Of a stretch of DNA of 64,000 nucleotides, positions 27,189-39,883 are shown piece by piece. The number at the start of each line of letters is the position of its first letter. Positions within the stretch are counted from its first letter, which is position 1. The stretch comes from JAEMQF01 sp963850525 (GTDB taxonomy: Bacteria; Pseudomonadota; Gammaproteobacteria; Burkholderiales; Burkholderiaceae_C). The stretch lies in the NCBI GenBank assembly GCA_963850525.1, contig CAWKLQ010000012.1, positions 62,001 to 126,000 of the forward strand, written 5' to 3'. The position numbers were made by a program, and so were the translations under genes. Below the pieces are notes generated by a model. It was not told the origin of the DNA. It saw only the letters and a program-made list of their open reading frames with translations, and did not search any database.

Positions 27189-28187
27189 TCACGCGTACTT
27201 CAACTCCCCCGCCTTGCCGCGAAACACCCAATACGAAAATATCGTGTAGCCGGCGATCGCCGGCACCGAGATGAGCACGCCGATCAGAATCACTTTGAGC
27301 GACGCGGCACTGCTCGCGGCCTGCCAGATCGTCAGCCTGTCGATCACGACGAAGGGGTAAAGGCTGTACGCCAGGCCCAGGAATCCGAGCACGAAGACGA
27401 GGATCAGCAGCACGAAAGGCAGCCAGCTGAGTGGCCCGCGCACGACGCGTGTATCGAGCAGCTTGCGCACCGTGAGCAGGGCGACGCCGGTCATGAGGGG
27501 AATCGCCATCAGCGCGATCAGCGCCGGCAGCGTGAACCAGCGCTCGCGCACCGTCGCGCTGATCCACGGCGTGGCGAGCGAAATCAGCAGCATGCCGCCG
27601 ACCATCGGCGCCCACGCGATGCGCGCCCAGCGAACGGCTTTGTCCTGCAACTCGCCTTCGGTTTTCATGATGAGCCACGTGGCGCCGAGCAACACGTACG
27701 CCATCGGCAGCGCCGCAGCGATCGCCGCGGCGAAGAGCGGATAGTTCCAGCCCTCGCCGAAGCCGCTGACGTAGCGCCCGAGCATCCAGCCTTGCGAGGT
27801 GGCGGCGAGCAACGAGCCGGCGAAGAAGAGCTGGTCCCACATCGCCTTGCGCTGGGCCTTGGCCTTGACGCGAAAGTCGAACGCAACGCCGCGCAACGTC
27901 AGGCCGATCAGCATCAGCGCCACCGGCAGGTAGAGTGCGCCGAGCACCACGCCATGCGCCTTGGGGAAGGCGACGAGCAGGATGCCGATGCCCAGCACGA
28001 GCCAGGTTTCGTTGGCGTCCCAGAACGGGCCGATCGAGGCGATCAGCACGTCTTTCTCTTGCGCAGTGGCGCGCGGCAGCAGCATGCCCACACCGAGGTC
28101 GTAGCCGTCGCTGATGACGTAGATGAGCATCGCCAGGCCCATCAGCGCCATGAAAATGACGGGGAGCATCTGGTCGAAGTTCATCAT
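27189..28187 (-). CDS. cydB: Cytochrome bd-type quinol oxidase subunit II
   Basis: A 332-residue membrane protein with about eight or nine hydrophobic segments. The conserved N-terminus includes SDGYDLGVGMLLP and IGPFWDANETWLV, the latter a CydB hallmark. It overlaps the end of cydA by 4 nt (ATGA). With CydA it would oxidise quinol and reduce oxygen without pumping protons; the pair resembles cyanide-insensitive (CioAB-type) oxidases. cydB itself is intact although cydA upstream is frameshifted. Confidence 0.94.
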   Translation of the reverse strand: MMNFDQMLPVIFMALMGLAMLIYVISDGYDLGVGMLLPRATAQEKDVLIASIGPFWDANETWLVLGIGILLVAFPKAHGVVLGALYLPVALMLIGLTLRGVAFDFRVKAKAQRKAMWDQLFFAGSLLAATSQGWMLGRYVSGFGEGWNYPLFAAAIAAALPMAYVLLGATWLIMKTEGELQDKAVRWARIAWAPMVGGMLLISLATPWISATVRERWFTLPALIALMAIPLMTGVALLTVRKLLDTRVVRGPLSWLPFVLLILVFVLGFLGLAYSLYPFVVIDRLTIWQAASSAASLKVILIGVLISVPAIAGYTIFSYWVFRGKAGELKYA

Positions 28188-29528
28188 GCTGGAGCTCCCT
28201 GCGGTGTCGCTTCGGGCTCGGGTTGCGCGGGTTTCAGCGCCATGTAGGCGAGCACGCTCACGTAGGCAGCGATCAGCGCGAGGTACATCGTGACGTAGAG
28301 CGCCAGCGTCAACCCGATCATCGGCGCGGCGATGGTGGAGGCGACGTCTGCCGTGCGCAGCAGCCCGTAGACGATGAAGGGCTGGCGCCCGATTTCGGTG
28401 ACGTACCAGCCGGCGAGCGTGGCGACCCAGCCGGAGAACGTCATTGCCGCGAGCCCCCACAACAGCCAGCGCGGCAATCGGGTTGGCTGCCAGCCGCAGC
28501 GCCGGTAAAGCCACCCGCCGAGCCAGCTGACGCCAAACATCAACACGCCCACGCCGACCATCGTGCGAAACGCAAAAAACAGCGGCGCGACGGGCGGGTG
28601 CTCGCCGCGGAAGTCGTTGAGACCCTTGATTTCACCGTCCGCGGCGTGCGTCAGGATGAGGCTTGCCAGCTTGGGAACCGCCACCTCGAAATGGTTGCGC
28701 CGCTCAGCTTCATCGGGCCAGGCGAAAAGCAGCAACGGCGCGCCGCGCTGCGTGTCCCACACGCCTTCCATCGCGGCGATCTTCTGCGGCTGGTGCTGCA
28801 AGGTGTTCAGGCCGTGCAGGTCGCCGACGACAATTTGCAGCGGGACCAGCAGCGCCGCGAGCGTGAGCCCGACGCGCAACACCTTGGCGGTGGACGCATT
28901 GACGGCGCCGCGCAGCACCTGCCACGCGCTGATGCCGGCGAGCAGGAACGCCACCGTCAGGGCCGAGGCGAGCAGCATGTGCGTGAGGCGGTAGGGGAAC
29001 GACGGGTTGAAGATCACGTCGATCCAGCTTCGCACGTGGAATTCGCCGTTCAACAGGTCGAAGCCGGCGGGGGTTTGCATCCATGAATTGAGCGCGAGGA
29101 TCCAGAACGCGCTGAGCGTCGTGCCGAACGCGACGAAAAACGTCGCCATCAAGTGGATGCGTTCGCTGACCCGGCCATGCCCGAACAGCATGATGCCGAG
29201 AAACCCGGCCTCGAGAAAAAACGCCGTCAGCACTTCGTAGGCGAGCAGCGGGCCGGCGACGTTGCCCACGCGCTCCATGAAACCCGGCCAGTTGGTGCCG
29301 AACTGGAAACTCATCGTGATCCCTGACACGACGCCCAGCGCAAACGTCAGCGCGAACACCTTGGTCCAGAAGCGATACGCGATCAGCCACGCAGGCGCTG
29401 CGCGTGCGCAGCCAGCGCCAGCGGAAGAACAGCAGCATCCAGCCCAGCGCGATGCTGATCGTCGGGAACAGGATGTGGAAGCTGATGTTGGCGGCGAACT
29501 GCATTCGCGCCAGGAGGAGGGCGTCCAT
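28184..29528 (-). pseudogene. cydA: Cytochrome bd-type quinol oxidase subunit I, frameshifted
   Basis: The N-terminus (MDALLLARMQFAANISFHI, then ALGWMLLFFRWRWLRTRS) starts at ATG 29528 in one frame. The rest, from APAWLIAYRFWTKVFALTF onward through GVVSGITMSFQFGTNWPGFM to the C-terminus, is in the +1 frame. The switch falls within about 29390-29415, in a GCGC-rich run, consistent with one extra base. Everything downstream is well conserved and the cydB overlap is normal. It is therefore either a recent inactivating mutation or a base-call error. If the base is removed the product is about 447 residues, normal for a short Q-loop CydA. Confidence 0.85.
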
Positions 29529-29560
29529 GCGGGCATGCTAACGTGGAGTTGTTCGAGTAC

Positions 29561-29586
29561 GTCATCCCGGCGTTCGCCGGGATGAC
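29561..29586. repeat. REP-like palindrome (single unit)
   Basis: One copy of the GTCATCCCGGCG...CGCCGGGATGAC unit between divergent cydA and the Gfo/Idh/MocA gene, upstream of both. Same family as at 1474, 32082 and 44122. Confidence 0.8.
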
Positions 29587-29660
29587 CCTTGCGTTGCGGG
29601 TGCGCCAGAATCGGGTTCCCTTCCAATCCACGGTCGTGCCTGCCGCACGCGCCCTGCGTC

Positions 29661-30725
29661 ATGACATCAACGCGCTCCACTGGCGACCCACTGCGCATCG
29701 GCGTGCTGGGTTGCGCCAACATCGCCAAACAATTCGTGCGCGACGTGCACCCGAGCCCGGCGCTGCGAATCGTCGCGGTGGCGAGCCGCAGCGCCGAGAA
29801 CGCAGCCGCATTCGCCGCGGCGCACGGCGTGCCGCGCCATCACGCGAGCTACGAGGCCTTGCTCGCCGACGCCGCTGTCGACGCGATCTACCTGCCGCTG
29901 CCCAACAGCCTGCACGCGGCGTGGGCGATTCGTGCGGTGCAAAGCGGCAAACACGTGCTCTGCGAAAAACCGCTCGCGCTCGGCCTCAGCGAAGCGCAGG
30001 CGATGTTCGACGCGGCTCGAGCAAACAAAGTGATGCTGCTCGAAGCCTACCCCTACTCGTTCCAGCCGCAGACCGGTGCGATGCTGGAACTGCTGCACAG
30101 CGGTGCCATCGGCGCCGTCAAGTCAGTTCACGCAAGTTTCGGCTTCACCTTGGCCAACCCGCTGAACAACATCCGCTTGAACCCCGGGTTGGGCGGCGGC
30201 GCGCTGCTCGACGCCGGAAGTTACCCGTTGAGCCTGATTCGCCTGGCCATGGGCACCGCGCCGCGACGCGTGCACGCCGACGCGGCGTGGGCCGAAAGCG
30301 GCGTCGACATCTCGATGAGCGCGACGCTGCACTACGCCGACGGACGCCGCGCCCAGCTGTCGTGCGCGATGGACACCGCAAACCACCGCCGCGCGACGAT
30401 TGTCGGCACGCAAGGCACGATAGACACCGAATACCTGAACCACACGAGCACGCAGGCCGGCGGCGACGCCTTCGGCTACTTGCCGAGTCAACTTCGCGTG
30501 CGCCGCGGCACGGCGAACACGATTCCGTTCGAGGACATTCGCACCGGTGTGGGCAGCGGCTTTCGTTTTGCCGCCGAGGCGTTTGCCAACGTGGTCGCGC
30601 AGCGCGATTTCGCTGCGGTCGAGCGCGCCGCGTTGGCGAGCCTGGACAACGCGGCGACGCTCGAGGCGCTTGCGGCGAGCGCGCGCCTGGGGCGCGCCGT
30701 GGACGTGGCGTCGCGCCCGGGTTGA
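29661..30725 (+). CDS. Gfo/Idh/MocA family oxidoreductase
   Basis: A 354-residue NAD(P)-dependent dehydrogenase. The Rossmann motif is GVLGCANIAKQF at the N-terminus. The family motif CEKPLALGLSEAQAM carries the catalytic-site Lys of EKP, and the C-terminal domain has the GGGALLDAGSYPLSLI signature. ATG 29661 gives the typical length; an upstream frame to 29589 is non-conserved. Sugar- or polyol-type substrates are usual for this group, but related proteins act on dihydrodiols. It is followed by the 3-hydroxybenzoate monooxygenase gene after 48 nt. Confidence 0.9.
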   Translation: MTSTRSTGDPLRIGVLGCANIAKQFVRDVHPSPALRIVAVASRSAENAAAFAAAHGVPRHHASYEALLADAAVDAIYLPLPNSLHAAWAIRAVQSGKHVLCEKPLALGLSEAQAMFDAARANKVMLLEAYPYSFQPQTGAMLELLHSGAIGAVKSVHASFGFTLANPLNNIRLNPGLGGGALLDAGSYPLSLIRLAMGTAPRRVHADAAWAESGVDISMSATLHYADGRRAQLSCAMDTANHRRATIVGTQGTIDTEYLNHTSTQAGGDAFGYLPSQLRVRRGTANTIPFEDIRTGVGSGFRFAAEAFANVVAQRDFAAVERAALASLDNAATLEALAASARLGRAVDVASRPG

Positions 30726-30773
30726 CGCGGCGGCTCGTGCGGCCCGAATGAAGCTGGTGTGGCAGGTGAATCC

Positions 30774-31973
30774 GTGAACGCCGAAGCATCGACACGCGCC
30801 GTCATCGTCGCCGGGGGCGGTATCGGCGGCGTTGCCGCGGCGCTGGCCCTGGCGCGGCGCGGCTTTCACGTGAAGGTGCTCGAACAGTCGGCACAGCTCG
30901 GCGAGATCGGCGCGGGCCTGCAGCTCGGGCCGAACGGCTTTGCCGCGTTCGACGCTTTAGGCATCGGCGAAGTCGCGCGTGCCCGCGCCGTCTACACCGA
31001 TCAGATGGTGATGCACGACGCGCTCGATGAAACGCTCGTCGGGCGCATCCCCACCGGAGCGGCGTTCCAGCAGCGCTTCGGCAACCCGTACGCGGTGATC
31101 CACCGTGCCGACGTGCACAACGCGCTGCTCGAAGGGGCGCAGGCGACTGGGCGTATCGAGGTTGCGACCGCGACGCAGGTGCAGCGCATCGAGCAGGATG
31201 AGTCCGGCGTCACCGTGTTCGACGCGAAAGGCGGCCAACACCGCGGCGTGGCGCTGATCGGCGCCGACGGCGTGAAGTCGGCGGTGCGCCGCCAGTACGT
31301 GGGCGACGAGGCGCGTGTCTCGGGCCACGTGGTCTACCGCGCCGTCGTGAACCGTTCGGACTTCCCGAAGGACTTGCAGTGGAACGCGGCGAGCATCTGG
31401 GTCGGCCCGAACTGCCATCTCGTGCACTACCCTTTGCGCGGCGGCGATCAGTACAACGTCGTCGTCACCTTCCACAGCCGCGCGCCCGAAGAGTGGAGCG
31501 TGCGCCAAGGCAGTCGCGAGGAGGTGCAGAGCTACTTCGAGGGCATTTGCCCCAGGGCGCGCCAGCTCATCGACCTGCCCAAGGACTGGACGCGTTGGGC
31601 GACGGCCGACCGCGAGCCGATCGCGACGTGGAACCACGGCCGCGCAACGCTGCTCGGCGACGCCGCGCACCCGACGCTGCAGTACCTGGCGCAAGGCGCG
31701 TGCATGGCGCTGGAAGACGCGGTGACGCTGGGCGAGGCGCTGCGCGTGTGCGACGACGATTTTGCGAAGGCCTTCGACTTGTACCAGCGTTCGCGCGTCG
31801 CGCGCACCGCGCGCATCGTGCTCTCGGCGCGCGAGATGGGCCGCATCTTCCACGCCAAAGGGGTCGAGCGCCTGGTGCGCAATCATTTGTGGACAGGCCG
31901 AACGCCCGAGCGCTTTTACGACGCGCTGGAGTGGCTGTACGCTTGGAAGGTCGAAAATTGCCTGGCAGCCTGA
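30774..31973 (+). CDS. FAD-dependent 3-hydroxybenzoate 6-monooxygenase-like enzyme
   Basis: A protein of about 399 residues, a group A flavoprotein hydroxylase. It shows the FAD dinucleotide motif AGGGIGGVAAALALA, the DG motif GADGVKSAVRR and the GD motif LLGDAAHPTLQYLAQGACMALEDA. The sequence between (GEIGAGLQLGPNG, RADVHNALL, VVYRAVV) is characteristic of 3-hydroxybenzoate 6-hydroxylases, which produce gentisate. The gentisate dioxygenase gene follows on the same strand, supporting this. I prefer GTG 30774 because AGGTG lies 5 nt upstream; GTG 30759 is the alternative. Confidence 0.87.
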   Translation: MNAEASTRAVIVAGGGIGGVAAALALARRGFHVKVLEQSAQLGEIGAGLQLGPNGFAAFDALGIGEVARARAVYTDQMVMHDALDETLVGRIPTGAAFQQRFGNPYAVIHRADVHNALLEGAQATGRIEVATATQVQRIEQDESGVTVFDAKGGQHRGVALIGADGVKSAVRRQYVGDEARVSGHVVYRAVVNRSDFPKDLQWNAASIWVGPNCHLVHYPLRGGDQYNVVVTFHSRAPEEWSVRQGSREEVQSYFEGICPRARQLIDLPKDWTRWATADREPIATWNHGRATLLGDAAHPTLQYLAQGACMALEDAVTLGEALRVCDDDFAKAFDLYQRSRVARTARIVLSAREMGRIFHAKGVERLVRNHLWTGRTPERFYDALEWLYAWKVENCLAA

Positions 31974-32081
31974 AGTGATACTCGTGCGTCTCGAATCGCA
32001 CAAGGGCTGCGACGGTGCGTGGGCGGCTTTCGGCCCGTTGCTGCCGTTCGATGTGGCCTCGAGACTTGCTCAACAACCCTC

Positions 32082-32180
32082 GTCATCCCGGCGAAAGCCG
32101 GGATCCACCGGTTGTACGCGATGAACGCTTCGCCGGACGCGCGACTTCCACGGGTGGATCCCGGCTTTCGCCGGGATGAC
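32082..32180. repeat. REP-like palindromic repeat pair in 417-nt intergenic region
   Basis: Two inverted units (GTCATCCCGGCGAAAGCCGG... and ...CCGGCTTTCGCCGGGATGAC) separated by about 50 nt. They sit in the 31974-32390 gap between the monooxygenase and gentisate dioxygenase genes. The remainder of the gap holds no gene I can support. The dioxygenase promoter is presumably at 32200-32380 but was not identified. Confidence 0.85.
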
Positions 32181-32390
32181 GGACTTCTTGCGTCGTGCCA
32201 TTCGCCTTGCACGTTGTCATGCTGGGCTTTGTGCAGTGGCGGGCTGGGCGCACGCAAAGCGGGCATCCAACCGGCAGCACCGGGCCGAAAGCAGTCCTTC
32301 ACACACCATCGGTGTGTTGCGGCTCGCGCAACGCGCGGTGGAACAATTGAGATGTCGAGACCATAACCCGTTCCCCAAGGAGACACCCAC

Positions 32391-33452
32391 ATGTCCGCAG
32401 TCCCTGTTCCGAACATTCAGGCAGAGCGTGAGGCCTTCTACGGCCGTGCCGATACGCAGCACCTCGCGCCGCTCTGGACGCGCCTGCGCTCGCTTGTTCC
32501 TGTCGAGCCCACGCCGGTGGGCGTGCCGCACCGCTGGGCGTATGCCGACGTGCGGCCTTACGTGCTCGAGTCGGCCGCGCACATCAGCGCCAAGGAGGCC
32601 GAGCGGCGCGTCATGATCCTCGAGAACCCGGGGTTGAAAGGCACGTCGCAGATTACGAATTCGCTCTACGCCGGGTTGCAGCTCATCATGCCCGGCGAAG
32701 TGGCGCCCGCGCACCGCCACACGCAAAGCGCGCTGCGCTTCATCGTCGAAGGGCAGGGCGCGTACACGGCGGTGGACGGCGAAAAAACGACGATGCATCC
32801 GGGCGACTTCGTCATCACGCCGAGCTGGACCTTCCACCACCATGGACACGATGCCGAACTTGGCAAGGGAGGTCCGATGGTCTGGCTGGATGGGCTGGAC
32901 ATCCCGCTCGTCGCCTTTTTCAACAGCACCTTCCGCGAAGACCACGAACACGACGAAGCCGACGTGATCCGCCCCGAGGGCGACGCGCTCGCGCGCTACG
33001 GCAGCGGGCTGCTGCCGGTGGGCTACAAGACCGCCTCGCTCAACTCGCCCGTCTTCAACTACCCCTACGCGCGCACGCGCGGTGCCTTGCAATCGCTTAC
33101 CCACGCAGGCGCTCCGGATGCGCACCTGGGCCACTTGATGCGTTACGTGAATCCGCTGGACGGCGGCTGGGCGATGCCGACGATGGCCACCATGATCCGC
33201 CTCTTGCCCAAGGGCTTCGCGACGCTGCCGTACCGGTCCAGCGACAGCACGATCTTCATCGTCGTCGAGGGCCGTGGCGAGTTGCGCGTCGGCGCGCAGC
33301 GCTTCGAGCTGGCGCCGCACGACATCACGGTAGTCCCTGGCTGGATGGCGTACACGCTGCACGCGCTAGATGATTGCGTCGTGTTCTCCTATTCCGACCG
33401 CGCCGCGCAGGAGAAGCTGGGCTTGTTCCGCGAGCAGCGCCTCGCGGCGTGA
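32391..33452 (+). CDS. Gentisate 1,2-dioxygenase
   Basis: A 353-residue bicupin ring-cleavage dioxygenase of typical length. The first cupin carries the Fe(II)-binding histidines in PAHRHTQSALRFIVEG and the later His of WTFHHHGHD; the degenerate second cupin spans about residues 240-340 (FIVVEGRGELRVG). It converts gentisate to maleylpyruvate. An AAGGAGA ribosome-binding site (32377-32383) precedes ATG 32391. With the 3-hydroxybenzoate monooxygenase upstream it gives a two-step route into the gentisate pathway; maleylpyruvate isomerase and fumarylpyruvate hydrolase genes are not in the window. Confidence 0.93.
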   Translation: MSAVPVPNIQAEREAFYGRADTQHLAPLWTRLRSLVPVEPTPVGVPHRWAYADVRPYVLESAAHISAKEAERRVMILENPGLKGTSQITNSLYAGLQLIMPGEVAPAHRHTQSALRFIVEGQGAYTAVDGEKTTMHPGDFVITPSWTFHHHGHDAELGKGGPMVWLDGLDIPLVAFFNSTFREDHEHDEADVIRPEGDALARYGSGLLPVGYKTASLNSPVFNYPYARTRGALQSLTHAGAPDAHLGHLMRYVNPLDGGWAMPTMATMIRLLPKGFATLPYRSSDSTIFIVVEGRGELRVGAQRFELAPHDITVVPGWMAYTLHALDDCVVFSYSDRAAQEKLGLFREQRLAA

Positions 33453-33458
33453 GCCGGC

Positions 33459-33659
33459 CTATCCGTCGCGTCCGAGCTTGCGCTCCAGAAAACTCACGAG
33501 CGCATCGAGTGCATACCACGTGACGAGAAAACCGCCCGCTTCCAGCAAGAAGCTGTGCCACTTGTAGAACATCTCGGCAATCGCCAAAGCACCCAGCAGG
33601 ACCGGGGCGTGGCGCAGCACCAGTTGGCGTGGCGGAAGGCGTGAAATCAAGGCGTACAT
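33459..33659 (-). CDS. Small hypothetical membrane protein
   Basis: A 66-residue frame, convergent with the gentisate dioxygenase gene (6 nt apart). It has one or two hydrophobic stretches (APVLLGALAIAEMFY and FLLEAGGFLVTWYALDALVSFL), a basic C-terminus and no recognised family. The balanced composition, unlike the Arg/Ala-rich shadow frames of this genome, makes it a plausible gene. Confidence 0.5.
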   Translation of the reverse strand: MYALISRLPPRQLVLRHAPVLLGALAIAEMFYKWHSFLLEAGGFLVTWYALDALVSFLERKLGRDG

Positions 33660-33841
33660 GGCTTGTCTCGGGTTGCGGATTGCGGGGGGTGGTGAAAGTC
33701 TTGGGGACGTGGCCGCCGATCACATCGTGCGGCGCGGCCCTTGTCAACGGGGCAAGCCCGGTGTTGCGCCACAGTCGCAGTAAGGCAGGCTACGCGTGCT
33801 GCTGCGCGTGCGGCGCAAATCAACACAGAAGAGGAGACTTC

Positions 33842-37039
<3,198 letters not shown>

Positions 37040-37114
37040 GTTGCACGCCGCTCTTGGTTGGCGATGGTGACCCGGCACACCGTTCCGACGTGCGACAAGA
37101 TCACCGGCCGTGCG

Positions 37115-38071
37115 TTATGCGCTCAGTTGCTGCTCGAGGCGGTGCAGGGTGCGATAACAAGGCAGCACCTTGGCCACGCTCGCGTTCGGCTCGCGCCCTT
37201 CGCGAATCGCGGCAAAGAACTCGCGGTCCTGCAGCTCGATGCCGTTCATCGACACGTCGACCTGGGACACATCGATCTTCTGCTCCTTGCCATCGAACAA
37301 ATCGTCGTAGCGCGCGAGGTAGGTGCCCGTGTCGCCGATGTAGCGGAAGAACGTGCCCAGGGGCCCGTCGTTGTTGAAGCTCAAGGAGAGCGTGCAAATC
37401 GCGCCGCTGCGGCTCTTCAGCTGGATGCTCATGTCCATCGCGATGCCGAGCGTCGGGTGGATCGGCCCTTGCACCGCGTTCGCCTGCACGATCTCGCCGC
37501 CCGTCTGGTAGGCGAACAGGTCCACCGTGTGCGCCGCGTGGTGCCAGAGCAGATGATCCGTCCAGGAGCGCGGCTGGCCGAGCGCGTTCATGTTCGTGCG
37601 GCGGAAGAAGAAGGTCTGCACGTCCATCTGCTGGATGTTGAACTCGCGTGCTGCGACGCGTTTGTGCACCCATTGATGGCTCGGGTTGAAGCGCCGCGTG
37701 TGGCCGCACATCGCCACCAACCCGGTCTGCTTCTGCAGCGCCACGACCGCTTCTGCGTCGGCCAGGCTGTCGGCGAGCGGTATTTCCACTTGCACATGTT
37801 TGCCCGCGTGCATGCACGCGAGTGCCTGCTGCGCGTGCATTTGCGTGGGCGTGCACAGGATGACCGCATCGACGTCTTTCAACGCCAGGCTGTCGGCGAG
37901 CTTCGTCGTGACGTGAGCGATACCGTATTGCGCAGCGACGGCTTGCGTTTTGTCGAGCTCGCGGCCGACGAGCGAGATCACTTCCACGCCGTCAATGAGT
38001 TTGATCGCGTCGAGGTGTTTCGTGCCAAAAGCGCCGGCACCGGCGAACGCGACTTTGATGGTTTTGCTCAT
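37115..38071 (-). CDS. ligC: 4-carboxy-2-hydroxymuconate-6-semialdehyde dehydrogenase (LigC-like, Gfo/Idh/MocA fold)
   Basis: A 318-residue NAD(P)-dependent oxidoreductase with the N-terminal Rossmann motif AFAGAGAFGTKHLDAI and VEIPLADSLADAEA (the EKP-type position reads EIP). The central MCGHTRRFNPSHQWVHKR and TDHLLWHHAAHTVDLFAYQTG match LigC. LigC oxidises the hemiacetal of the LigAB product to 2-pyrone-4,6-dicarboxylate. Its ATG overlaps the end of ligB by 4 nt, and ligA and ligI lie upstream on the same strand, which supports the assignment strongly. Confidence 0.92.
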   Translation of the reverse strand: MSKTIKVAFAGAGAFGTKHLDAIKLIDGVEVISLVGRELDKTQAVAAQYGIAHVTTKLADSLALKDVDAVILCTPTQMHAQQALACMHAGKHVQVEIPLADSLADAEAVVALQKQTGLVAMCGHTRRFNPSHQWVHKRVAAREFNIQQMDVQTFFFRRTNMNALGQPRSWTDHLLWHHAAHTVDLFAYQTGGEIVQANAVQGPIHPTLGIAMDMSIQLKSRSGAICTLSLSFNNDGPLGTFFRYIGDTGTYLARYDDLFDGKEQKIDVSQVDVSMNGIELQDREFFAAIREGREPNASVAKVLPCYRTLHRLEQQLSA

Positions 38072-38934
38072 GGGTTTTCGAGGATCAGGTGGCCAACCGC
38101 CGTGTTCGACGCAGGCACATGGTAGAAGCGGTGCAGAACCTTCGGCTTGGCCCCGCCCGCGACGTCAGCCATCGCACCGCGCGCGATCAGCCACATCACG
38201 AGTTCGATGCCCTCCGAGCCCGCTTCGCGCACGTAGTCGATGTGCGGCTTGTCTGCGCAGGCGCGCCGGGTCGGCGATCAATTCATCGAGAAAGGCGTTA
38301 TCGAACTCGCGGTTGATCAGCCCGGCGCGCGGCCCTTGCAGCTGATGGCTCATTCCGCCCGTGCCCCAGATCTGCACCTTGAGCGGCGCATCAAACGACT
38401 CGACGGCGCGGCGGATCGCTTGCCCAAGTGGAAGCAGCGCCGTCCGGAAGGCACAGGGTACTGCACGACGTTCACGGCGAACGGGATCACCGGGCACGGC
38501 CACGCGAAATTGGCAACCGCGGGTTGGCCGCACATCAACGACAGCGGCACCGTCAGGCCGTGGTCCACGTCCATCTTGTTCACGATCGTCAGGTCAAAGT
38601 CGTCCTGGATCACCGAGTGCGCGATGTGCGCAGCGAGTTCCGGGTGGCCGATCACCTTGGGCACCGGGCGCGGCCCCCAGCCTTCGTCGGCCACGGCGAA
38701 CTCAGGCGCGCAGCCGATCGCGAAGGTCGGAATCATTTCCAGGCTGAACGCCGTCGCGTGGTCGTTGAAGACGAGGAAGATCACGTCCGGCGTGTGATCC
38801 TTCAGCCACTGCTTGGAGAAGTCGTAGCCCCTGAACACCGGCTGCCAGTAAGGCTCGCCGGTCTTGCCCATGTCGAGCGCAGCGCCGATCGCGGGGACGT
38901 GCGAGGTGTAGATGGAGGCGGTGATGCGGGCCAT
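38068..38934 (-). pseudogene. ligB: Protocatechuate 4,5-dioxygenase beta subunit with two frameshifts
   Basis: The N-terminal part (MARITASIYTSHVPAIGAA ... VQYPVPSGRRCF) is in frame with ATG 38934. The middle (LGQAIRRAVESFDAPLKVQ, WGTGGMSHQLQGPRAGL, FLDELIADP) is in another frame. The C-terminus (PHIDYVREAGSEG ... VGHLILENP) returns to the first frame and stops inside the ligC ATG. The total span is 867 nt, a multiple of three, so a one-base loss near 38427 and a one-base gain near 38270 compensate, but a stop arises between them. LigB holds the non-haem iron and opens the ring of protocatechuate. Its Fe-ligand histidine region (YTSHVP) is intact. Recent decay and sequencing error are both possible. 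Confidence 0.85.
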
Positions 38935-38937
38935 GGG

Positions 38938-39305
38938 CTATGCCACTGCGCGTGCCAGCGGTAGAAGGATTTCGACCGATTCGTAGGGTACCGAGATTTC
39001 GCTTCGACGTTGCGCTCGATCGAACCCAGTTCTTCCATGCGCGCGATATCGTGTATGGACATTGGAGTGAAGTTTCGCTCCGCTGCCTTGGCAAGCGCAT
39101 AGGGGACGCTGCAGGGGCCGAGGCGTTGCGCAGTTGTCCAGCAGGTGAAGGCTTGGGTTGGGTGGTGAGGTGCTGCGAACAGTGAGCGCGCCGGACTCAA
39201 AACTGAGCCAAAGTCCGGCGCGCGCCCCTTGCGCACCGCGCTGAACTGAGTGGCTGCCGCTTGAAAGACAGTGCCTTTGGCTGAAACCTCGATGATGGCT
39301 TTCAT
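38938..39305 (-). pseudogene. Degraded HVO_A0114-like putative DNA-binding protein
   Basis: Between ligA and ligB the - strand reads MKAIIEVSAKGTVFQAA..., then RSLFAA, RLGPCSV..YALAKAAERNF and DIARMEELGSIERN, ending in a different frame with ISVPYESVEILLPLARAVA and a stop at 38938. These pieces fit the winged-helix HVO_A0114 family of small putative DNA-binding proteins, but several one- or two-base insertions and at least one deletion separate them. The gene looks broken or badly called over about 370 nt, like the neighbouring ligB. It could be a local regulator or an antitoxin; no partner gene is visible. Confidence 0.6.
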
Positions 39306-39358
39306 GATTGCTCCCAGCGTTCTACATCTGCCTTGAAGTCGGGACCGCACTGCGAACC

Positions 39359-39787
39359 TTACCGGGCACACCCCTGCGGCTGCCGATGCGCCTGCGCGTC
39401 GCCGTCCTCGCCGATGACGCGGTTTCCCTGCACGGATCTCCCGCCGGCGATCATCATGGCGCGGTATTCGTCTTCGCTCATTCCCGTCATGCTGCCCGCC
39501 ATCTGCTGGAAGCTCTTGCCGTCGGTCGCGCCGATCTTGGCCAGGAAGTAGATGTTGCCGCCCAGCGATATGCAGCGGTTCAGGTCGCGCGAAAGAACCG
39601 CTTGTTTTTGCTCTTCGCTCATCGGCCATTCGTCGAGGTAGGCGCGTTCGTTCGCCTTGAAGCGCGCGCGGTTCGGCGCCTTCATCAGCGACATGCAGAA
39701 CTGGTTCAGGTGGTAGCCGCGGCGCGACTGTTCGGCGTCAAATACGGTCGTGCCGGGGACGTCGAGGTAGGGCTTGTCGAGCGGCAT
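39359..39787 (-). CDS. ligA: Protocatechuate 4,5-dioxygenase alpha subunit
   Basis: A 142-residue LigA family protein: PYLDVPGTTVFDAEQSRRGYHLNQFCMSLM at the start (first 20 residues diagnostic of LigA), then ERAYLDEWPMSEEQKQAVL and MTGMSEDEYRAMMIAGGRS near the end. LigA forms the small, lid-like subunit of the LigAB extradiol dioxygenase. It lies 96 nt downstream of ligI. The ligB gene follows after the degraded regulator-like sequence; that separation is unusual, since ligA and ligB are normally adjacent. Confidence 0.9.
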   Translation of the reverse strand: MPLDKPYLDVPGTTVFDAEQSRRGYHLNQFCMSLMKAPNRARFKANERAYLDEWPMSEEQKQAVLSRDLNRCISLGGNIYFLAKIGATDGKSFQQMAGSMTGMSEDEYRAMMIAGGRSVQGNRVIGEDGDAQAHRQPQGCAR

Positions 39788-39883
39788 GGCGCGGGCTCCT
39801 TCAACCCAGGCGCTGAACCACAGCTTCGAGGTAGCCGACGCCTGCGTACGGGCTCTGCGAGGCGCACACCAACAAATGTCGGG

